DNA from: an uncultured Bacteroidales bacterium
GTDB lineage: Bacteria > Bacteroidota > Bacteroidia > Bacteroidales > UBA932
Length of the DNA stretch: 48,466 nucleotides
Direction: 5' to 3'
Assembly (NCBI GenBank): GCA_902491795.1
Contig: CABUIX010000009.1
Location: 1 to 48,466 of the forward strand
The notes under the pieces: model-generated
What the model was told of the DNA's origin: nothing
Seen by the model: the letters and a program-made list of their open reading frames with translations, nothing else
The model's database searches: none
Position numbers and translations under genes: made by a program
Shown here: one piece after another, positions 25,964 through 33,854 of the stretch
How the letters are laid out: each line of letters opens with the position of its first letter
Position numbering within the stretch: the stretch's first letter is position 1

Positions 25964-27088
25964 ATGATTGACAGGATATTGCTTTTCCCCTATTATTGGG
26001 TATTGAAACTCAGGAACCGGCGTTACAGCAGGCCCGGGCGCAAGTTCTATACTCCGGGAGTGCCCTCGCTGTGCGTCGGAAACGTCACGGTCGGAGGAAC
26101 TGGGAAAACCCCCATGGTTGAACTTATTCTCAAGACACTGCGCACAAGCGACGAGTGGATGGACAAGAACATAGCGGTCCTTTCGCGCGGATACAAGCGC
26201 GAGAGCAAGGGCTTCCAGCAGGTTGTGGCCGGCGGGGCTGCCTCGATGTTCGGTGATGAGCCGCTGCAGATCAAGAAAAAGTTCCCCTGGGCCACCGTGG
26301 CGGTCGACAAGAACCGGATTGAAGGTTGCGAATTCCTGCAGCATCCTGAGATGCTGGCTTCCGGCAAGAAGGCCAAAAAGTGCTGGTACAGGGAGTTTCC
26401 GGCTGCCGACTATATAGTTTTCGACGATGCGTTCCAGTACAGGAAGCTCAGGGCTGCAAGGACAATGGTGCTTGTCGACTACAACCGTCCTGCGACAGAG
26501 GACATGCTGCTTCCTCTCGGACGTCTCAGGGATCTGCCCGAAAGAATAGGGGAGGCAGATATCGTCGTGGTCACCAAGTGCCCCGCTGAATTGGGGGAAG
26601 ACGAGAGGAAGGCTTTTGCGGAGAGACTGGGCATCACTGGATATTCATCTTCCACTTGCTCGGGGACCGGAACCCTCGGACGCAGGCAGACGGTGCTCTT
26701 TGCGACAATCAAATACGGCATGCCGGTCGGAGTGTACGAAAAGACGGAGGCGAGATATGTCTATTCGAAGAAAATCATTCTTGTCAGCGGCATAGCTAAG
26801 GATACGCCGCTGCGTGACTATCTGAGCGATTTCTACAAGATTGTCAGACGCTTCGGCTTTCCCGACCATCACAAATACCGCTGGTCTGACATAACGAGAA
26901 TCCAGATGGCGCTGCGCAAGAACCCGACGGCATCGATAATCACCACGGAGAAGGATGCCCAGAGGCTGCTTGACTTCCCGGGAATGCCGTCTGAGATTGC
27001 GGAGCGGCTGTTCATGCTCCCCATAGAAACAAAATTCCTCTCCGAGGAGGAGAGGAATGTGTTCAGGGACTGTATAGAAAGTCTGTAG
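25964..27088 (+). CDS. lpxK: Tetraacyldisaccharide 4'-kinase (lipid A synthesis)
   Basis: 374 residues. LpxK phosphorylates the 4' position of the lipid A disaccharide at the inner membrane. The Walker A loop GGTGKT is at residues 44-49, within CVGNVTVGG. VLSRGYKR, FDDAFQYRKLRA and NRPATEDMLLPLGRLRD are family motifs, and a hydrophobic N-terminal stretch (LLFPYYWVL) matches the membrane-contact helix. I take ATG 25964 (MIDRILLFP), 1 nt after the pepP stop; longer in-frame starts overlap pepP. The gene shows the organism makes LPS or LOS. It is convergent with frr, 8 bp apart. Confidence 0.95.
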   Translation: MIDRILLFPYYWVLKLRNRRYSRPGRKFYTPGVPSLCVGNVTVGGTGKTPMVELILKTLRTSDEWMDKNIAVLSRGYKRESKGFQQVVAGGAASMFGDEPLQIKKKFPWATVAVDKNRIEGCEFLQHPEMLASGKKAKKCWYREFPAADYIVFDDAFQYRKLRAARTMVLVDYNRPATEDMLLPLGRLRDLPERIGEADIVVVTKCPAELGEDERKAFAERLGITGYSSSTCSGTGTLGRRQTVLFATIKYGMPVGVYEKTEARYVYSKKIILVSGIAKDTPLRDYLSDFYKIVRRFGFPDHHKYRWSDITRIQMALRKNPTASIITTEKDAQRLLDFPGMPSEIAERLFMLPIETKFLSEEERNVFRDCIESL

Positions 27089-27096
27089 GGCTTCCT

Positions 27097-27666
27097 CTAT
27101 ACGGTCATTATGTCCTTTTCCTTGAGCGAAACGTGGGTGTCGACTGTCTTCACCCAGTTGTCGGTCAGTTTCTGGATTTCGGCTTCAGCCTCCTTTTCGG
27201 TGTCTTCAGAAAGCCCCTCGTTCTTCTGGGCCTTCTTCAGGAGATCAATTCCGTCGCGACGGGCGTTGCGCACCACAATCTTGGCGTTCTCGCCCGCATT
27301 CCTGGCTTTCTTGATCAGGTCCTTGCGGCGCTCCTCGGTGAGTGCCGGAACGGTGCAGCGTATCACTTCTCCGTTGTTCTGGGGAGTCATTCCGAGGTTG
27401 GCATCGATGATGGCTTTCTCGATTTTTGAGATCATGCTCTTCTCCCAGGGCTGGATTGCCAATGTCTTGGCGTCGGGAGCCGAGACTGATGCAACCTGAG
27501 GAATCGGAGTGGGCGTACCGTAGTAGTCAACGGTGACATTGTTGAAAATAAGAGGATTTGCCTTTCCTACCCTGTAGGACTTGAGGTCTTCTTCGAGGAA
27601 GTTTACGGCTTCCTTCATTTTGGAATCAGTCAGATTGATGATTTCCTTGGCTCTGTCTGTCAACAT
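27097..27666 (-). CDS. frr: Ribosome recycling factor
   Basis: 189 residues, near the usual 185. RRF splits post-termination ribosomes together with EF-G. Characteristic stretches are RVGKANPLIFNNVTVDYYGT, IQPWEKSMISKIEKAI and RCTVPALTEERRKDL, with the helical tail ending in a typical KEKDIMTV. It lies 17 nt downstream of pyrH in the common pyrH-frr order. Confidence 0.97.
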   Translation of the reverse strand: MLTDRAKEIINLTDSKMKEAVNFLEEDLKSYRVGKANPLIFNNVTVDYYGTPTPIPQVASVSAPDAKTLAIQPWEKSMISKIEKAIIDANLGMTPQNNGEVIRCTVPALTEERRKDLIKKARNAGENAKIVVRNARRDGIDLLKKAQKNEGLSEDTEKEAEAEIQKLTDNWVKTVDTHVSLKEKDIMTV

Positions 27667-27683
27667 ATATTATAATTGTTTTG

Positions 27684-28382
27684 TCAAGCGTGAACTGTGG
27701 TCCCTATCTTTTCACCTGAGAGAAGCCTGCCGAGATTGCCTTTTTGCTCAACGTTGAAGACTATTATGGGAATCGGTCCCTGTTCGCAGAGAGCGAAGGC
27801 TGTGGCGTCCATCACTTTCAGGTGGTCTGCCAGCGCCTTGGTGAACGTCAGTTCGTCATATTTGACGGCATTGGGGTCCTTCTCCGGGTCGGCAGTGTAC
27901 ACTCCGTCAACTCTGGTGCCTTTCAGCAGGGCGTCCGCCCCGATTTCGAGCGCCCTGAGGGCCGCACCTGAATCGGTGGTGAAGAACGGATTGCCCGTTC
28001 CTCCGGAGATAAGTGCGACTCCGCCCTCCTCCAGCAGCGCGACAGCGTCTTCCTTCCTGTAATATCTTGCAATCGGCTCCATCGGCGTTGCGGTGAAGAC
28101 TTCAGCCTTGAGGCCTTCGGAACGCAGCGCACACGCGAGCCCCAGTGAATTGATAACGGTGGCGAGCATGCCCATCCTGTCGCCGTTCACCCTGTCGAAT
28201 CCCTTTCCGACGCCCTGCAGGCCGCGGAAAATGTTGCCGCCTCCGTTGACTACGGCAATCTGGTGCCCTGCCTTTACCGCCTGGGCTATTTCGTGTGCAT
28301 ATTCAACAAGACTGCGGCTGTCTATTCCCTTTCCTTCAGAGCCTCCGAGGCTTTCTCCGCTGAGTTTGAGCAGTACTCTCAT
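27684..28382 (-). CDS. pyrH: UMP kinase
   Basis: 232 residues of the amino-acid-kinase fold, making UDP from UMP. LLKLSGESLGG opens the protein, followed by VVNGGGNIFRG, GDRMGMLATVINSL, the RCALR-like ACALRSEGL region and ALISGGTGNPFFTTDSGAALRA (UMP/ATP site). ATG 28382 (MRVLLKLSG) is the start; the longer TTG form would include promoter sequence. First gene of the pyrH-frr operon. Confidence 0.97.
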   Translation of the reverse strand: MRVLLKLSGESLGGSEGKGIDSRSLVEYAHEIAQAVKAGHQIAVVNGGGNIFRGLQGVGKGFDRVNGDRMGMLATVINSLGLACALRSEGLKAEVFTATPMEPIARYYRKEDAVALLEEGGVALISGGTGNPFFTTDSGAALRALEIGADALLKGTRVDGVYTADPEKDPNAVKYDELTFTKALADHLKVMDATAFALCEQGPIPIIVFNVEQKGNLGRLLSGEKIGTTVHA

Positions 28383-28400
28383 ATATCGTTGTTTGGATAA

Positions 28401-28408
28401 CAAAAGTA
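28401..28408 (-). promoter_or_regulatory. Bacteroidota -7 promoter element for pyrH-frr
   Basis: TACTTTTG on the minus strand, 18 nt before ATG 28382; a partial -33 (CTTG) lies about 20 nt upstream. It rules out the upstream TTG as start. Confidence 0.5.
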
Positions 28409-28440
28409 TTTGAAAATTATGAAACTTGCAAGATTAGGAC

Positions 28441-28448
28441 TATATTTG
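28441..28448 (+). promoter_or_regulatory. Bacteroidota -7 promoter element for the cytochrome b gene
   Basis: TATATTTG fits TAnnTTTG and ends 41 nt before ATG 28490. No clear -33 TTTG at the expected distance. Confidence 0.45.
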
Positions 28449-28489
28449 CAGCCTGTGGAGTACAACATCCGAGACTAAATATCAGAAAA

Positions 28490-29215
28490 ATGTTCATATT
28501 CAATTCATCTATCGGAAAGAAATTCGTTCAGGCTGTGAGCGGCGCGTTTCTTATCATTTTCCTGCTTCTTCACACGACCATCAACTTCTTCTCCGTAATT
28601 GACTCCTTTACGGGAAAGTTCGGTGCTGTGGCTGCTGACGACAAACTGTTCAGTGCGGGAGACGGACTTTTCAAGCTGGGTTGCGACTTCATGTCCACCC
28701 CGGTGATTTCCATTCTTGTCCCCGTGCTTGCCCTCGGCTTCCTCGTGCACATCCTTTACGGATGCTGGCTTACCTGGAAGAACATCGTTGCGCGCGGAGG
28801 CTACAAGCGCTATGAGGTGAAGAGCCGTGCTGCCACCGATTCATGGTCAGCCCGAAACATGTTTGTGCTCGGACTGCTCATCGTTCTCGGAATTGCGGTT
28901 CACCTTACCCACTTCTGGGCATACATGCAGCTTCCCGAGATGTTCGGCATCGGAAACTATGAGGACAATCCCTATGACCTTCTGATGGCCACGTTCGGGA
29001 GCTGGTGGGTTCTTGCCATCTATCTCGTGTGGTTCGTTGTCCTTTGGTTCCACCTTACTCACGGATTCTGGAGCATGTTCCAGACTGTAGGCTGGGACGG
29101 CAGCGTATGGTTCAAGCGCATCAAGGTCATAGGCGTGATTGTTGCCACCCTGATCTGCGTTCTTCTTGCAGTCGTTGCGATCAACGGATTTGTTCAGGCG
29201 CGACTCCTGCTGTAG
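28490..29215 (+). CDS. sdhC: Succinate dehydrogenase/fumarate reductase cytochrome b subunit
   Basis: A 241-residue membrane protein with five predicted helices, the single-subunit diheme anchor type (Wolinella FrdC-like, common in Bacteroidota). Candidate heme-ligand His lie within helices: His 28, 87, 138, 141, 188 and 191. It passes electrons between quinone and the SdhA/SdhB heads. The flavoprotein and Fe-S subunit genes that normally follow are not here; rplM comes next on the same strand, 100 bp later. The protein itself looks intact. Confidence 0.9.
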   Translation: MFIFNSSIGKKFVQAVSGAFLIIFLLLHTTINFFSVIDSFTGKFGAVAADDKLFSAGDGLFKLGCDFMSTPVISILVPVLALGFLVHILYGCWLTWKNIVARGGYKRYEVKSRAATDSWSARNMFVLGLLIVLGIAVHLTHFWAYMQLPEMFGIGNYEDNPYDLLMATFGSWWVLAIYLVWFVVLWFHLTHGFWSMFQTVGWDGSVWFKRIKVIGVIVATLICVLLAVVAINGFVQARLLL

Positions 29216-29226
29216 GAAAGACAGTT

Positions 29227-29257
29227 TTTGATTTTAAAAAATATTTGATTATCTTTG
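29227..29257 (+). promoter_or_regulatory. Bacteroidota promoter of the rplM-rpsI operon
   Basis: TTTG at 29227-29230, 19 nt spacer, then TATCTTTG at 29250-29257: a full match to the TTTG-N19-TAnnTTTG consensus. It lies 57 nt before the rplM GTG start. Confidence 0.7.
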
Positions 29258-29290
29258 CGACCCCTATTTTGTGTAGGGATCGCAATTTTT
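29257..29290 (+). promoter_or_regulatory. Hairpin plus T-run in the rplM leader (attenuator-like)
   Basis: GCGA plus CCCTA (29257-29266) can pair with TAGGG plus TCGC (29274-29283) around a 7-nt loop with one C-A mismatch; AATTTTT follows. It looks like a terminator or attenuator directly after the promoter. Because its 5' side begins at the -7 element, the first bases may not be transcribed. Confidence 0.35.
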
Positions 29291-29314
29291 ATTAACTATT
29301 TAAAGATCAAGACA

Positions 29315-29767
29315 GTGGACACACAAAGCTACAAAACGGTATCGCTGAACAAGGCGACCGTTGACAAGAAGTGGGTTGTCATTGACGCGACTGATCTCGC
29401 TCTTGGTCGTCTCGCATCCCGCGTGGCGCTCGTTCTTCGTGGAAAGAACAAGCCCGGGTTTACTCCTCATGTGGACTGCGGTGACAATGTCATCGTTGTC
29501 AATGCGGAAAAAGTTTCTCTCAGCGGAAAGAAGATGACTGACCGTGTCTATGTGCGCTATACCGGATATCCCGGAGGACAGCGTTTCACGACACCCAAGG
29601 AGATCCTCGAGAAGAGACCCACCGAACTCGTCAGGAGAGCTGTAAAGGGTATGCTCCCCAAGACACGCCTCGGAGCCGATCTGCTCAACAACCTTTTCAT
29701 TTATGAAGGTCCTGAGCATCCTCACCAGGCACAAAACCCTAAAGTTATCAAGTTGGACGAAATTTAA
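29315..29767 (+). CDS. rplM: 50S ribosomal protein L13
   Basis: 150 residues. Typical L13 features: WVVIDATDLALGRLASRVA, the TPHVDCGDNVIVVNAEKV segment, GKKMTDRVYVRYTGYPGG and GMLPKTRLG. The only fitting start is GTG 29315 (VDTQSYKTVS), since Bacteroidota L13 begins close to this Asp-Thr-x-Ser-Tyr-Lys-Thr; the upstream ATG at 29255 lies in the promoter. rpsI follows 9 nt later. Confidence 0.95.
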   Translation: MDTQSYKTVSLNKATVDKKWVVIDATDLALGRLASRVALVLRGKNKPGFTPHVDCGDNVIVVNAEKVSLSGKKMTDRVYVRYTGYPGGQRFTTPKEILEKRPTELVRRAVKGMLPKTRLGADLLNNLFIYEGPEHPHQAQNPKVIKLDEI

Positions 29768-29776
29768 ACAGAGCAA

Positions 29777-30166
29777 ATGGAACAGACACACGCCCTTGGA
29801 AGACGTAAAGCAGCTGTGGCTCGCGTTTATCTCACGGCCGGCACAGGCAATGTCACCATCAACGACCGCCCCATCGAGACCTATTTCCCTCTCGATTCCC
29901 TTCGTTATGTTGTGAACCAGCCTTTTGAGGTTACCGGAACACTCGGCCAGTTCGATGTCAAGATCACCATCAAGGGTGGCGGCATCAAGGGACAGGCTGA
30001 AGCTATCCGTCTCGGTATCTCACGTGCCCTCTGCGAGGTGAACAGAGAAGCATACCGTTCTGCACTCAAGGCAGCAGGCTTCCTTACCCGCGACTCACGT
30101 GAAGTTGAGCGCAAGAAGCCCGGTCAGCCCGGTGCACGTCGCCGCTTCCAGTTCAGTAAACGTTAG
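29777..30166 (+). CDS. rpsI: 30S ribosomal protein S9
   Basis: 129 residues, matching S9: HALGRRKAAVARVYLTAGTG at the start, KGGGIKGQAEAIRLGISRAL in the middle and the conserved basic tail KKPGQPGARRRFQFSKR that reaches the P-site tRNA. Cotranscribed with rplM. Confidence 0.97.
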   Translation: MEQTHALGRRKAAVARVYLTAGTGNVTINDRPIETYFPLDSLRYVVNQPFEVTGTLGQFDVKITIKGGGIKGQAEAIRLGISRALCEVNREAYRSALKAAGFLTRDSREVERKKPGQPGARRRFQFSKR

Positions 30167-30325
30167 TCATATCGTTGTTTTTACGGCACAGCAGCGGTTA
30201 TCAAACCATCCTGGAGATGGCTGCCCTGCTGCGGAAAAGGCCGGAGACCGGGAAGACCGCTACTCCGCCTTGAAGAAAAGAGGCCCCTTAACGGGGACAG
30301 TTTACAAAAAACAGATAAACAGAAA
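30167..30325 (+). promoter_or_regulatory. Structured leader before rpsB (possible S2 autoregulatory RNA)
   Basis: 159 bp without a gene. CAGCAG (30189-30194) pairs with CTGCTG (30226-30231), enclosing CCATC/GATGG (30206-30210 with 30216-30220, loop CTGGA). A third hairpin is CCCC/GGGG at 30284-30296. S2 autoregulates rpsB-tsf in other bacteria, so an RNA control element is plausible; this is inference from base pairing only. Confidence 0.35.
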
Positions 30326-31159
30326 ATGTCACGCACAAATTTCCAAGAATTGCTTGATGCAGGTGTACATTTCGGACACCTGGCCAGGAAGTGGAACCCC
30401 AAGATGGCTCCCTACATCTTCGACCAGAAGAACGGAATTCACGTAATTGACCTGCGCAAGACAGTCGTCAAGATAGACGAGGCGGCAGAGGAGATGAAGC
30501 AGCTGGCAAAGTCCGGCCGCAAGATTCTCTTTGTTGCCACCAAGAAGCAGGCGAAGGATATTGTCAAGGAGAAAGCAGCTTCTGTCAATATGCCTTCAAT
30601 CACCGAGCGCTGGGCCGGTGGCATGCTTACCAATTTCCCTACCATCCGCAAGGCTGTCAAGAAGATGTCCACCATCGACAAGATGAAGGAGGACGGAACT
30701 TTTGACAAGCTTGCAAAGAGAGAGCGCCTTCAGATTGACCGTCAGAGGGCCAAGCTTGAGAAGAACCTCGGCTCCATCCGCGACATGAGCCGCCTTCCTT
30801 CCGCACTGTTCATTGTTGACGTGCAGAAAGAGGCCAATGCCGTGAAGGAAGCCAACCGTCTCAACATCCCGGTATTCGCAATGGTTGATACTTGTTGCGA
30901 TCCCACCCCTATTGATTATGTGATACCGGCAAACGACGATGCCGTCAACTCTATCGAGTGCATTGTCGACGTTCTTTGCAAGGCCATCCAGGAAGGACTT
31001 GACGAGCGCAAGCTCGAAAAGGACAAGGAAGCTGCAGCAGCCGCTGAAGAGGGAGACGCCTCAAAGCCTGCAGCAGCCCGTAAGCTCCGTGCCCGCAAGG
31101 GAGGAAAACCTGCCGATGATGCGGCTCAGTCAGAAGAGGCCGCAGCGGCTGAAGAATAA
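30326..31159 (+). CDS. rpsB: 30S ribosomal protein S2
   Basis: 277 residues. Family stretches include LLDAGVHFGHLARKWNPKM, YIFDQKNGIHVIDLRKT, RWAGGMLTNFPTIRK and NIPVFAMVDTCCDPTPIDYV. The last 50 residues form an Ala/Glu/Lys-rich tail longer than in E. coli S2, as common in Bacteroidota. First gene of rpsB-tsf. Confidence 0.97.
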   Translation: MSRTNFQELLDAGVHFGHLARKWNPKMAPYIFDQKNGIHVIDLRKTVVKIDEAAEEMKQLAKSGRKILFVATKKQAKDIVKEKAASVNMPSITERWAGGMLTNFPTIRKAVKKMSTIDKMKEDGTFDKLAKRERLQIDRQRAKLEKNLGSIRDMSRLPSALFIVDVQKEANAVKEANRLNIPVFAMVDTCCDPTPIDYVIPANDDAVNSIECIVDVLCKAIQEGLDERKLEKDKEAAAAAEEGDASKPAAARKLRARKGGKPADDAAQSEEAAAAEE

Positions 31160-31189
31160 GTTCCATTTAGTTAGTTAGAATAAGATATT

Positions 31190-32185
31190 ATGGCTATTAC
31201 AGCAGCAGACGTAATGAAGTTGCGCAAGATGACTTCTGCGGGAATGATGGACTGCAAGAAGGCCCTCGAGGAAGCCGCCGGCGACTTCGACAAGGCCATC
31301 GGCATCATTCGCGAGAAGGGCAAGATGGTTGCGGCAAAGCGTGCGGACCGTGAGACTTCAGAGGGTGCGGTGAAGACCCGCATCTCCGGAGACAAGGCCC
31401 TTATCGTATGCCTCGGATGCGAGACAGACTTCGTGTCACGCAACGCGGACTTCCAGAATCTTGCAAACGCAATCGCAGATGTCGCAATCGCACAGTGCCC
31501 TGCAGACCTCGAAGCCCTCAAGGCTTGCCGCATGTCCGACGGATATACCGTTGAGGAAGCGGTTGAGGCCCAGACCGGAAAGACCGGAGAGAAGCACGTG
31601 CTTGCATACTATGCCCTGATTGAAGCACCTTTCGTGGCAGAGTATGTGCACACTCTCAACGGCAAGCTCGGCGCAATCGTCGGCTTCAACAAGGAAGTTC
31701 CCGCCGAACTCGCTAAGGGAATCGTCATGCAGGTTGCTTCAATGAACCCTGTAGCGGTTTCTCCTGAGGAGTGCCCTCAGTCAGTAATCGACAACGAACT
31801 TAAGGTCGCTGTCGAGAAGACCAAGGAGGAACTCGTGCAGAAGGCTGTCAATGCAGCTCTCGAGAAGGCCGGAATCAATCCTGCCCATGTCGACAGCGAG
31901 GACCACATCGAGTCCAACACTGCTAAGGGCTGGCTTACTCCCGAGCAGGCAGACAAGGCCCGTGAGATCATCAAGACCGTTTCTGAGCAGAAGGCTGCCA
32001 GCCTTCCCGAGCAGATGGTCAACAACATAGCTCACGGACGTCTCCAGAAGTTCTTCAAGGAGCAGACTCTGCTGGAGCAGGAGTATCAGATGGGCGATGG
32101 CAAGCAGTCCGTTAAGGATGTCATTGCTGCCACCGACAAGGACATCAAGATTCTCTCATTCAAGCGTTTCTCCCTGAACGACTAA
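31190..32185 (+). CDS. tsf: Translation elongation factor Ts
   Basis: A 331-residue nucleotide exchange factor for EF-Tu. The UBA-like N-terminus reads VMKLRKMTSAGMMDCKKALE, followed by the conserved CETDFVSRNADF core and a C-terminal QPYVKD-like helix region (SVKDVIAATDKDIKILSFKR). It follows rpsB by 30 nt and ends the ribosomal operon; a strong terminator is 21 nt downstream. Confidence 0.97.
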   Translation: MAITAADVMKLRKMTSAGMMDCKKALEEAAGDFDKAIGIIREKGKMVAAKRADRETSEGAVKTRISGDKALIVCLGCETDFVSRNADFQNLANAIADVAIAQCPADLEALKACRMSDGYTVEEAVEAQTGKTGEKHVLAYYALIEAPFVAEYVHTLNGKLGAIVGFNKEVPAELAKGIVMQVASMNPVAVSPEECPQSVIDNELKVAVEKTKEELVQKAVNAALEKAGINPAHVDSEDHIESNTAKGWLTPEQADKAREIIKTVSEQKAASLPEQMVNNIAHGRLQKFFKEQTLLEQEYQMGDGKQSVKDVIAATDKDIKILSFKRFSLND

Positions 32186-32205
32186 TTCTTCAGGATTGAC
32201 ATAGG

Positions 32206-32242
32206 AAGACCGGTCCAAAAGCAATTTTGGACCGGTCTTTTT
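32206..32242 (+). terminator. Rho-independent terminator after tsf
   Basis: A perfect 15-bp stem (32206-32220 with 32225-32239; core GACCGGTCC) with a GCAA loop, followed by a run of Ts. The stem is symmetric and could act both ways, but the T-run favours the plus strand. Confidence 0.93.
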
Positions 32243-32693
32243 CATGTCCTGTATTGGAGAATCTGTCTGGTTTCGGAAATCTGTTCTGTTTCAGAGAATC
32301 TGTCCTGCTTCAGAAGTGTGATGGGTGTCAGAAGGTATGACTGCTTTCGGAAAAGTGCCAATGTGATTTCGGATGTGTCCTGTTTGCGTTGCCTTGTGAT
32401 GGCATGTATTGTCGATGAGGTTCGACCTCATGACGATGCTTCAGGCCATCATCCCCTCCATGCTGTCGGCCGCATCTTTGGCTGGTTTACTGCTGCTGAC
32501 ATACTGCTGGTTCGCTGCGGCTGACGTGCTGCGGCCGGTGTGCTGTTGCTGCGCTGCGTCCGATGTGCTGCGGTTTCCTGTTTCCTGTCTCCTATGTCAG
32601 ACTTGCTGTTGCAATTTTCTGTGAGTGGCATGCCGCGGCTTTTCATGAAGCTAATTTCCGGGATTGAAGACAATGTAGAGGGAATATGTCGGA

Positions 32694-32849
32694 GTTCCTG
32701 CAATTCATCGGGAACAGTGGAGTGCCTTGGAGAGGCCCGCATGAGGGGTGAGTGTTCCCGATGGAACCAAAACGGGTCCATCGGGAACGCCGAGTGACAT
32801 CCTATGGCCGTCAGAAGCCTGTTGGTGCTCCCGGTGAATTGCAGGAAAC
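32694..32849. repeat. Four-arm structured repeat, divergent copy A
   Basis: Outer ends GTTCCTGCAATTCA (32694-32707) and TGAATTGCAGGAA (32835-32847) are inverted. Four internal arms alternate in orientation: ATCGGGAAC (32707-32715), GTTCCCGAT (32754-32762), ATCGGGAAC (32780-32788) and GCTCCCGGT (32827-32835). The middle pair extends to a perfect 12-bp stem (32754-32765 with 32777-32788). Outer ends and a core (AGTGCC, then GAGGGGTGA) are shared with copies B and C, but the arm sequences are unrelated to theirs. Confidence 0.85.
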
Positions 32850-32984
32850 CATAGGAGGATACAAGGATGGTTCGTGACTGGTGCGGAGTTGGGATCATTG
32901 GTCGGGGGGCGGAAACTGAGTGTTGGAGTTGAATGTCGGAGTTGAGAGCCGGAAGTATTATTTCAATATTAGAGAAGATTGGCA

Positions 32985-33139
32985 GTTCCTGCAAAAGACC
33001 TGTCGCACCGAAGTGCCCTGGACGCGCGTGGGAGAGGGGTGAGTGCGACAGGTCTCACAAAACTGGCGCGACCTGTCGCAGCGGCATGTCCTGCAGGCCC
33101 CTGGGAGGCCGGTCGGTGCGACAGGTGAATTGCAGGAAC
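32985..33139. repeat. Four-arm structured repeat, copy B
   Basis: A 155-bp element in the same orientation as copies A and C. Arms: CCTGTCGCA (32999-33007), TGCGACAGG (33044-33052), CCTGTCGCA (33072-33080), TGCGACAGG (33117-33125). The left end is altered (GTTCCTGCAAAAGA), so the outer stem is imperfect. I count about nine differences from copy C. Some 20 bp beyond the right end (TTTGCTTCGGATTGGCAAGC) is also shared with C. Confidence 0.9.
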
Positions 33140-33226
33140 TTTGCTTCGGATTGGCAAGCGGTTGGGCAGGCGGCTCGGCTCAAGTGGATGCAGATATGAA
33201 AACTCGTCAACTGGCTTGAAAATCAA

Positions 33227-33247
33227 ATTATTATTATTATTATTATT
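33227..33247. repeat. (ATT)7 trinucleotide tract upstream of the NVEALA-type operon
   Basis: Seven perfect ATT units, 31 bp before ATG 33279. The 3' end of the tract forms TATTATTG (33241-33248), a 7-of-8 match to TAnnTTTG, with a TTG 22 bp upstream, so the tract may sit between the two promoter halves. Confidence 0.9.
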
Positions 33248-33278
33248 GCATTCGCTTGTTGCCAATGATTGTTTGCCT

Positions 33279-33854
33279 ATGAAAATTCGGAGTATAACTT
33301 TTTTCAGTCTTTTCGCAATGGGGATATGCTCGGTCCTGTTCTCGGGCGGGTGTTCTTCGCGTAGGTATGTGAAGGATATGATGACCGCCATGATAGGATA
33401 TCGAATTGAATTTCCGGACGCTCTGACATCGGTCAATGCGGATCAGATGGAGGACGAAGCTCTTCTTTCATATGACGGCAAGGCCAAGCTGGTGATGTTC
33501 ATTTCCCCTGAAGAGTGCTCGACATGCAGAATATCCAAGATGTATCTTGCGGATACTTTGTTCCGGATCAAGTCTTATGACGATTTGGTGCCGGTGGTGA
33601 TAATCCGGCCGGATGAAGCGCGGCGAGACAGCATAATAGAGGCAATACGCTTCAATTGGTTCGAATTTCCGGTATATGAAGACAAGGAGGGAGAGTTCCT
33701 GAAAAGCAATTCGGTGATTCCTGAAGATGAGAGATTCCACACATTTCTCGTTGGAAAGGATGACAGGATATTGCTGGTTGGCAATCCTATGCTTGATGAG
33801 AGAATCATGAACTTGTATATAGAAACACTGTCATCAAAAACAAAATGCTTATGA
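33279..33854 (+). CDS. Thioredoxin-like lipoprotein of the NVEALA-type operon
   Basis: 191 residues with a signal peptide and lipobox FSGGC (Cys 25). After a linker, AKLVMFISPEECSTCRISKM (about residues 69-88) resembles the first strand and redox motif of a thioredoxin fold, with CSTC at Cys 80 and 83. Later strands VVIIRP and HTFLVGKDDRILLVGNP match the rest of the fold. It is probably envelope-anchored and redox-active, but the partner is unknown. The longer open frame is rejected because the signal peptide starts at ATG 33279. Its stop overlaps the first NVEALA-type gene (ATGA). The nearby Cys-rich peptides are possible clients. Confidence 0.8.
   Translation: MKIRSITFFSLFAMGICSVLFSGGCSSRRYVKDMMTAMIGYRIEFPDALTSVNADQMEDEALLSYDGKAKLVMFISPEECSTCRISKMYLADTLFRIKSYDDLVPVVIIRPDEARRDSIIEAIRFNWFEFPVYEDKEGEFLKSNSVIPEDERFHTFLVGKDDRILLVGNPMLDERIMNLYIETLSSKTKCL

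Larger units (their letters stand above)
32243..33278. other. Gene-poor accessory region with repeats
   Basis: About 1 kb without a convincing gene. It contains degenerate tandem units of 18-19 bp at 32262-32316 (TCTGTyCTG followed by a TTC and a GA-rich end), a GCTG-rich stretch at about 32500-32580, two copies of the 155-bp structured repeat (32694-32849 and 32985-33139) and an (ATT)7 tract at 33227-33247. The open frames here (for example 32449-32994 minus) run through the repeats, show no domain and have odd composition. Confidence 0.6.

Noticed and set aside
32449..32994. A 181-residue minus-strand open frame in the gene-poor region.
   Set aside because: It runs through repeat copy A, is Ser/Pro/Arg-rich without domain, and has no promoter; most likely chance.
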